DNA of 59,731 bases, from contig NZ_CP129379.1 of NCBI RefSeq assembly GCF_030435705.1, positions 1 to 59,731 on the forward strand, in the 5' to 3' direction. The first letter of the stretch is position 1; every line of letters starts with the position of its first letter. This document shows, piece by piece, positions 54,375 to 59,731 of the stretch. A program made the position numbers and the translations under genes. The stretch is from Rhizobium sp. SSA_523. Lineage in GTDB: Bacteria; Pseudomonadota; Alphaproteobacteria; Rhizobiales; Rhizobiaceae. Under the pieces are notes generated by a model. It was not told where the DNA came from and ran no database searches. It saw only the letters and a program-made list of their open reading frames with translations.

Positions 54375-55604
54375 TCACGGATCCTCGATCATCAGCGGCG
54401 CCATGGAGGAGGTGAGTTCGTCCCTCCGCCGCATTTCCAGCACCGTCCCATCCTTGCCCTCCTGCAGCGCCAGATCGTAATCGGGCATGGGGAAGGCCTG
54501 GGTGCGGATGACGAATTCCTTCAGGTCGTAGGCGAATTTGCGGAATTCCTGGGTGGAGCCGCTGCGCTTGTGGATTTCGCGGATGCTGTAGGTCGCGCCG
54601 CCTTTGCCGGCCGCCTTGCGCGCCAGGCGATAGATGAAGCGGCCGAGGCCGGAGCTGATGAGGAAGTAATCCTCATGCAGCGTCAGCAGCGGAATGGTCT
54701 TTTCGTTGCGCACGACGCTGGTATAGACCCAGTCGGGAATAGTGATCTCGATCATGTCGATGCGATTGGCATTGGTCCGGCTGACAACGCTGTAGCCGCC
54801 GATCAGGGGGCGGCTGTCCACCTGGCGGCGGCGGCCATTGGAGAGATTGACCACTTTGATCGTGGTATTGGCGAGCCTGTCGAGCGCCGCTTCCAGATCC
54901 TCGTAGGATTTGCCGCCATCCGACCTGCGGCAGAATTTCAGGATATGCGAGGCGCTTGGCCGATAGGTTTTCGGCGGCAGGCTCGGACGTAGCCCCTTGG
55001 CCTCCTCGCGCCGGAAGCGCTGCACCTCGTCGGCCAGGTGCGAGACCATGTTGAGGAAGATGTCATAGTCGAAGACCGTCGCAAGGCCTGTCTCGGCGCC
55101 GCCTTCAATCGTGATCAGGCTGTCCTTGAGCTCATAGCGGATGATGCCGGCATTGGCCCGCTTGCTGAGCGAGAAGGGCGCCACATCCATCAGATTGACG
55201 TCGTCCTTGATCGGCGCATCATAGACGGTGGGAACGAAGAAGGTCAGCTGCGCATCTTCCGGCGGCGCCGAGCGCAGGATCCGTTTCGGCTTGCTTTCCT
55301 GCATCAGCACGGCCGCCACATCGGCCTGCAGGCTTTCCGCGCGGATCGCCTCGCCGAGATTGCGGATCGCCCGGTTGACGGCATTGTCCTCCGCGCCGAT
55401 CTGGTCCAGCTTCAGATCCGCCCAGACGCGCCGGCTGTAATAGCGCCTGAGCCGGCTCAGCGCATCCCTGTCGAGATCGCCATGGTCGCGGCCATGCAGG
55501 GCGGCAAACTGCTTGGACAGATCCTGCAGATAGGCGTTCTTCTCATGCAAAGTGAGGCTGGCGAAATCCTCGCGCGGCATGAGGGTGAATTTGGCGCGCT
55601 TCAT
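54375..55604 (-). CDS. repA: plasmid replication initiator (RepA/RPA type)
   Basis: A 409-aa replication protein of the RPA (RepA_C) type found on small-to-medium alphaproteobacterial plasmids. It contains RRYYSRRVWADLKLDQIG, DIFLNMVSHLADEVQRFRREEA and a long C-terminal segment with KFCRRSDGGKSYEDLEAALDRL, which I recognise as the family pattern. It should bind the iterons next to its 3' end and open the adjacent A+T-rich DNA. The frame runs 63 codons further upstream, but the added residues are low-complexity and the ATG at 55604 fits the family start. The gene is convergent with the partition genes across oriV. Confidence 0.85.
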   Translation of the reverse strand: MKRAKFTLMPREDFASLTLHEKNAYLQDLSKQFAALHGRDHGDLDRDALSRLRRYYSRRVWADLKLDQIGAEDNAVNRAIRNLGEAIRAESLQADVAAVLMQESKPKRILRSAPPEDAQLTFFVPTVYDAPIKDDVNLMDVAPFSLSKRANAGIIRYELKDSLITIEGGAETGLATVFDYDIFLNMVSHLADEVQRFRREEAKGLRPSLPPKTYRPSASHILKFCRRSDGGKSYEDLEAALDRLANTTIKVVNLSNGRRRQVDSRPLIGGYSVVSRTNANRIDMIEITIPDWVYTSVVRNEKTIPLLTLHEDYFLISSGLGRFIYRLARKAAGKGGATYSIREIHKRSGSTQEFRKFAYDLKEFVIRTQAFPMPDYDLALQEGKDGTVLEMRRRDELTSSMAPLMIEDP

Positions 55605-55765
55605 GGGCCCGGTCAGGCTTTCTCTTGCGGCAAGGGGACAGGCACGGGATGATCCGGGCTCGATGACAGGGGCTCCATTCCGTCCGCAACCTTTCTGGGG
55701 TAAGACCTGTCGAAAACCACCTCGCTCCGGCTGCGCCGGACGCGAAGCCGATGAAATGACAGGAT

Positions 55766-56674
55766 ATGCCCGGAATGCTAGCAAAACTGACACAGCAGCT
55801 CAAGGAGATGTTGCAAAGTATTAAATATATTCAACAGGATGACCTTGCCTATCTGTCACGGGAAATGGCCGGTCTCGCAGGCCGGCTCGATCGCATCACC
55901 CAGTTGAACGCCAATCTCTACATCGATCTCGTCAAGCAGACCGCAGCAAAATATGCCGATCCGCGCTGTATTGCGGCCGCTCCCGGCCAGGTCTATAGCC
56001 AGAACAACGAAGACGGTATTATCAGCGAGATCTTCCGGCGCATCGGGACCGAGAGCCGCACCTTCATCGAGATTGCCGCCGGCGATGGAATCGAAAACAC
56101 CACCCGCCTGCTTCTGGAAACCGGATGGCGGGGTCTGTGGGTCGAGGCCGGCCCGGCGGAAGCCGATTGCATCCGCAATCTGATGCGCCAGCCGATGGAT
56201 GACGGCCGGCTTGTCTTCGTCAATGACCGGGTCACGCCGGACAATGTCGAGGCCATGGTCGAAGAGAGCGGCTTCGTCACGCCCGATTATGTCTCGGTCG
56301 ATATCGATTACAATACGGCGCATGTCTGGCGCAGGCTGATGCGCTTTCGGCCGCGCCTGTTCTGCATCGAATTCAACGGTCATTACCCGCCGAGCCTGGA
56401 TTTCGAGGTCCCCTACGACCAGGACAAGGCCTGGACCGGCACCACCCGTTTCGGCGCCAGCCTGAAGGCGCTGGAGCGGATCGGCGCCGAACACGGCTAT
56501 TGTCTCGTCGGCTGCGATATTTTCGGCGTGAATGCCTTTTTCGTGCGCCAGGATCTGTGCCGGGAGGATCTGTTCATCGGCCCATACACGGCCGAACAGC
56601 ATTATGAGCCGCCGCGCTACAGCGCCGTGGCCATGCGCGGCCATGCCCGCCATCTGCCCTTCGCCGACGCGTAA
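55766..56674 (+). CDS. FkbM-like SAM-dependent methyltransferase
   Basis: A 302-aa protein with a methyltransferase-like core: SQNNEDGIISEIFRRIG, motif I FIEIAAGDGIENTT, then YVSVDIDYNTAHVW and the conserved IEFNGHYPPS. The N-terminal ~60 residues are helical. FkbM-like enzymes O-methylate sugars, so it may act on a plasmid-encoded glycan; this is inferred. It starts at an ATG with AGGA upstream, about 160 bases from the repA start and divergent from it. Confidence 0.65.
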   Translation: MPGMLAKLTQQLKEMLQSIKYIQQDDLAYLSREMAGLAGRLDRITQLNANLYIDLVKQTAAKYADPRCIAAAPGQVYSQNNEDGIISEIFRRIGTESRTFIEIAAGDGIENTTRLLLETGWRGLWVEAGPAEADCIRNLMRQPMDDGRLVFVNDRVTPDNVEAMVEESGFVTPDYVSVDIDYNTAHVWRRLMRFRPRLFCIEFNGHYPPSLDFEVPYDQDKAWTGTTRFGASLKALERIGAEHGYCLVGCDIFGVNAFFVRQDLCREDLFIGPYTAEQHYEPPRYSAVAMRGHARHLPFADA

Positions 56675-56958
56675 GGGAAAGCGCGGCCGGCGCCGTGAGA
56701 GCGGGACATAGCGCGGCATGCCTGTGCAAGGACGGCACGAGGACGGCCGAAAGACAGGGGCCGGACGGAAGAGAGTGGCCGATAATGGCCGAATGGCTGC
56801 TAATGGCCTGAATTGACGGGGGTCGGGCTGCGATCTGGATTGCAAGCGTCAGCAAATTGGCATACTGAATTGGGACAGGATTCCCGTGCTTTGCGTGCCC
56901 CGCCCCGGGGCGCAGGGCACGCCTGTGGATTTCAGTTCGCAAACAGAGAACGGATTGC

Positions 56959-58473
56959 ATGCGCATTCTGCCTTTTCCGACACGAAACGCCCGCAAGTTT
57001 GCCCAGCCCGTGGCGGACTGGTCACAGCAGGAAATTGCAGATTTTTACCGGGCGCACCGGCTGCTCGGCGAAAACGGCGCGGCCATCGGCATTGACCGCG
57101 GCGTCAGCGATATTGGCGAACCCTGGCTGGTCTTTTTCGATCTCGCCTCCCAGGACGTCTTCCTGCATGTGGCGCGCATCGACGGACGCTGCCACCTCAT
57201 CTGCGATCCGTTGAGCCTGCGCCTCTCGGCGGCCAATATCACCGCGCTGATCACCGAATTCGAATCCTCCGTCCGGGCCTATCTGTCGATCCGCTCCGGC
57301 CAGGCGAAGAATGTCGTCATCCATCCGGCCGCGCGCATCATCATGTCGATCTCCGCCATTTTCCTGCTGTTCAAGCTGGAAAACAGCGAGGCGCATGCCA
57401 AGGGCCTTTCCGACAAGGCGTTTTCGGATAAGGATTTCTCAGACAAGGGTTTCTCCGATAAGGGTTTTGCGAACAAAGGCTTTGCCGACAAGGCTTTTCC
57501 CGATAAGGCCGCCGCCGATGCCGGCATTGGGGGCCGGCTGTCGGAAAAGACCGGTACGGCCTTCCTGCGCGCCCAGAACGCCTTTTCCCGCGCCTTCGAT
57601 GCGGTTGACGCACCGGCCAATGCGGCCCTGCTGGCCGGCGTGATCCTGGCGGCCGAGCTTGCTTTGTCGGTCGACGCCAAGACCACTTCCCTGCCGGTCG
57701 AGGCCGAGAAGCCGGCGCTGCTGTCGCAGCATGCCGAGGAGCCGATCCTGCAATACCTCGGCTCCGACCTGCACAAGATGATGGCGCAGCAGACCGAGAC
57801 ATCCGTCCATATCCGCGCCTTCGAACAGGCGGCCGCTCCGGCCGAACTGTCGAGCCGCGACAGGGTGGAGGACGCCAAGGCGACCGGCCTGCTTGCTCCG
57901 CAGCAGGTGGTGCTGAAGCAGGTCGAGGTGGCGGTCAGCGCCGCGCTCGATCACAAGGAGACCGCAAGCCAGCCGGCCAAGCCCGCCGATGTCATTCTCG
58001 TTTCCGAACCCATGGCCCGCAGCGCCGAAGCGCCGCCGGCGGCAGACAGCACGGCGACTGCCAGCAGCGGCCTGAAGGCCCTGACCGGCGACACGGTCAA
58101 GACCGGCGCGCTGCCCGCATCGGACAGCAAGGCGGAGAGCGGCGCGGCCGCACCGCCGAAGCAGGAGGCCAAGCCCCAGATCGCCGTATCTCTGGATACG
58201 CTCGACAGCCTGGTGAGCAAGGTCGGCTTTGCTTCGAAGACCAGTTTCGACGATGTGAAGTCCTATGCGTTCAAGGAATATCTGACGCAGAAAATGGGCG
58301 GCCAGTTCACCTTCGAATATCAGAGCGGCAAGCTTCTGATCGAGCAGGCGGGCAGCGATGCGCTGCCGACAAGCGCGCTCGGTATCTGGACCAATGTCGC
58401 GCCCGACCACAGCACCATGACAGTGGTCGGCAAGGCCGCGCTGATCGATGACGTGCTGAGCTATTTCGGCTGA
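56959..58473 (+). CDS. unknown protein with tandem pentapeptide repeats
   Basis: A 504-aa protein I do not recognise. Residues 1-120 form a compact region (WSQQEIADFYRAHRLLGENG, then a beta-rich stretch) that may be a domain of its own. A hydrophobic segment follows at about 122-140 (ARIIMSISAIFLLFKLE), perhaps a TM helix. Residues about 148-182 are seven or so tandem pentapeptides of the form GF(S/A)DK. A second hydrophobic stretch (ALLAGVILAAELAL) and a long Ala/Ser/Pro/Glu-rich region lead to a C-terminal ~90-residue folded part. It may be membrane anchored. Neighbouring FkbM-like and GT4 genes suggest a role with the surface glycan. Confidence 0.6.
   Translation: MRILPFPTRNARKFAQPVADWSQQEIADFYRAHRLLGENGAAIGIDRGVSDIGEPWLVFFDLASQDVFLHVARIDGRCHLICDPLSLRLSAANITALITEFESSVRAYLSIRSGQAKNVVIHPAARIIMSISAIFLLFKLENSEAHAKGLSDKAFSDKDFSDKGFSDKGFANKGFADKAFPDKAAADAGIGGRLSEKTGTAFLRAQNAFSRAFDAVDAPANAALLAGVILAAELALSVDAKTTSLPVEAEKPALLSQHAEEPILQYLGSDLHKMMAQQTETSVHIRAFEQAAAPAELSSRDRVEDAKATGLLAPQQVVLKQVEVAVSAALDHKETASQPAKPADVILVSEPMARSAEAPPAADSTATASSGLKALTGDTVKTGALPASDSKAESGAAAPPKQEAKPQIAVSLDTLDSLVSKVGFASKTSFDDVKSYAFKEYLTQKMGGQFTFEYQSGKLLIEQAGSDALPTSALGIWTNVAPDHSTMTVVGKAALIDDVLSYFG
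57404..57510 (+). repeat. 15-bp tandem repeats encoding GF(S/A)DK
   Basis: About seven degenerate copies of a 15-base unit (such as GATAAGGGTTTCTCCGA) within the unknown gene. They keep reading frame and vary mainly at third bases, so the repeat is old or under selection at protein level. Confidence 0.7.
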
Positions 58474-58500
58474 GCGATTTCGGCTGAGCGATTTCGGCTG
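58463..58500 (+). repeat. 14-bp tandem repeat across the stop codon
   Basis: ATTTCGGCTGAGCG is repeated at 58463 and 58477 with a partial third copy at 58491. It spans the end of the unknown gene, whose stop TGA is in the first copy. It is too short to assign a function. Confidence 0.6.
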
Positions 58501-58546
58501 GGAGGGGGCGCGTCCCGGCCCCATCCTCTTGAAAAATCCGGTTTTT

Positions 58547-59659
58547 TCAGACCTTGCAGAGCTTTCGGTAAAGCGCTGCATAGCTTTGCGTCATCCTGTC
58601 GGCGGTGAACAGGGTTTCATAGCGCAGCCTTGCGGCGGCGCCGAAGCGCCGGCACAGCTCCTCATCCTGCCACAGCCTCTGCATCGCCGCGGCCAGCGCG
58701 GCCGGATCCTCCGGGGCAATGGTGAGGCCGGTCTCGCCCTCACGGTTCACATAGGTGGTGCCCGTGCCGATCTCGCAGGAAATCATCGGCTTGCCGGCCA
58801 TGGCGGCTTCCACCAGCGACAGGCCGAAGGCTTCCGAGCGCAGATGCGAGGGAAAGGCAAAGGCGCGGCAGAGCGAAAGAAGCGCCGCCTTGTCGGCATC
58901 GTCCAGCGGTCCCAGCACATGCAGATTGGCAAGGCCATCGGCCAGGGCGCGGGCCCGGAAACTCTCCTCCGCTTCGCCGCCGCCAATCATCACCACGGGC
59001 AGGCCGGTGCGCCGCGCCGCTTCATAGAGAATATGGATGCCCTTGTAATAGCGCAGCACGCCGACGAAGAGAAAGAAGCCGTCGGGAAAGCGGGCCCGCC
59101 AGCGCGCCAGGCGTTCGGGCTCGGCGATCGGCATATCGGCCTCGTCGAGCCCGAGCGGGATGACCTCCACGCGGTCGCGATGCGCCGACAGGACCGGGCT
59201 CGAGGCAAGATAGTTGGGCGAGGTGGCAATGATGCGATCGGCGCGGGCGAGGAAGCGGTGCATCAGCGGCGCGTAGAGTTTCAGCAGCAGCTTCTGCTTC
59301 ACAATATCGGAGTGGTAGGTCACCACCACCGGCTTGCCATGCGCAATTGCAAATTCCACCAGATCCATGAAGGGCCAGGGGAAATGATAATGGATGAGAT
59401 CGGCCTCCCTGGCCAGCCGGCGGAAGGCGGGAAAGGCGGCGCGCGAAAAACCGGTCGAGGCCAGATCGATATCCTGGCGGACCTGGATCACCCGGTGATC
59501 GTCGAAGAAAAAGGGTTCTGGCTTCGGCGCGGGGCTGAGCGCCAGGACATCGGCGGTCACGCCATGGGCGTGGCAGCCCTTGGCCAGCGCATGAATGGTA
59601 CGCTCCACGCCGCCGAACGTATCGGGCCAATAGGTCTTGAAGAAATGCAGAACGCGCAT
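58547..59659 (-). CDS. glycosyltransferase family 4 (WbpZ/WbdC-like)
   Basis: A 370-aa GT4 enzyme (MRVLHFFKTYWPDTFGGVERTI). The donor domain has FFLFVGVLRYYKGIHILYEA, and the sequence SEAFGLSLVEAAMAGKPMIS plus GTGTTYVNREGETGL resembles the mannosyl- and rhamnosyltransferases of ABC-dependent O-antigen systems (the WbpZ and WbdC type). With gmd, rmd, manB and manC it is a candidate for adding D-rhamnose or D-mannose. The gene is convergent with the preceding unknown gene and lies near the right end of the window. Donor specificity remains inferred. Confidence 0.85.
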   Translation of the reverse strand: MRVLHFFKTYWPDTFGGVERTIHALAKGCHAHGVTADVLALSPAPKPEPFFFDDHRVIQVRQDIDLASTGFSRAAFPAFRRLAREADLIHYHFPWPFMDLVEFAIAHGKPVVVTYHSDIVKQKLLLKLYAPLMHRFLARADRIIATSPNYLASSPVLSAHRDRVEVIPLGLDEADMPIAEPERLARWRARFPDGFFLFVGVLRYYKGIHILYEAARRTGLPVVMIGGGEAEESFRARALADGLANLHVLGPLDDADKAALLSLCRAFAFPSHLRSEAFGLSLVEAAMAGKPMISCEIGTGTTYVNREGETGLTIAPEDPAALAAAMQRLWQDEELCRRFGAAARLRYETLFTADRMTQSYAALYRKLCKV

Positions 59660-59731
59660 GCCGATCTATTGGCCCATCTATGTGCTGCCCCGCTTCTTTA
59701 TACCGTGCCCCGCTTAGGGGAAACTTAGCCC

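Noticed and set aside
57404..57510. Short direct repeats as a CRISPR array
   Set aside because: The units are contiguous 15-mers in frame inside a gene, with no unique spacers and no cas genes nearby.

Overview
The window looks like a mobilizable plasmid, possibly a complete one, from an alphaproteobacterium that is probably in the Rhizobiales. Evidence for a plasmid: a ParA ATPase with a partner DNA-binding protein (52.5-53.8 kb), a set of 21-bp-spaced iterons (54.1-54.3 kb), a RepA-type initiator (54.4-55.6 kb), a MobC/relaxase pair (40.8-43.2 kb) and a TATCCTG|C-type oriT nick site (43.24 kb). Coding sequence is mostly G+C rich and dense, with alphaproteobacterial families throughout. A duplicated palindromic repeat near 32.1 kb resembles intergenic repeats I associate with Rhizobiaceae. 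I see no rRNA, tRNA or CRISPR array.

Layout. 0.1-12.5 kb: a polysaccharide locus with a PIG-L-type deacetylase, GT4 enzymes, a sugar-nucleotide epimerase, a low-G+C wzx/wzy pair, a Wzz/BY-kinase-like protein with a decayed kinase domain, a PAP2 phosphatase and a CelD-like acyltransferase. 12.7-13.4 kb: a VapBC-like toxin-antitoxin pair. 13.9-29.8 kb: DUF4214 proteins (an RTX-like protein, a cadherin-like protein, an M10 metalloprotease, a frameshifted repeat protein and an S-layer-like protein). Among them lie a glycosyltransferase/methyltransferase operon, a decayed IS110-family element and an XRE regulator. 29.9-33.4 kb: a Wzm/Wzt ABC polysaccharide exporter plus a GT4 enzyme. 33.5-36.7 kb: a type I secretion system (adaptor and ABC transporter). 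37.0-40.6 kb: gmd and rmd, a MITE-like element and a secreted glycoside hydrolase. 40.8-43.8 kb: mobilization genes and oriT. 43.8-45.6 kb: a second M10/DUF4214 protease and a Nudix protein. 45.7-52.1 kb: a GtrA fusion protein, GtrB, ManC and ManB. 52.1-55.6 kb: partition and replication. 55.8-59.7 kb: an FkbM-like methyltransferase, a pentapeptide-repeat protein and another GT4 enzyme.

How the genes fit together. ManB and ManC make GDP-mannose, and Gmd and Rmd convert it to GDP-D-rhamnose. GT4 enzymes would assemble glycans, which would leave by an ABC (Wzm/Wzt) or a Wzy-dependent (Wzx/Wzy/Wzz) route. GtrB and the GtrA fusion would decorate them. The type I secretion system would export the DUF4214 proteins, which carry RTX, S-layer or protease modules. 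A DUF4214-like segment also sits in a putative glycan methyltransferase. I therefore infer that DUF4214 may recognise the plasmid-encoded polysaccharide, so that one transferable replicon could carry both a surface glycan and the proteins that dock on it. No initiating glycosyltransferase, Wza-type outer-membrane exporter or TolC is visible, so these would have to come from the host.
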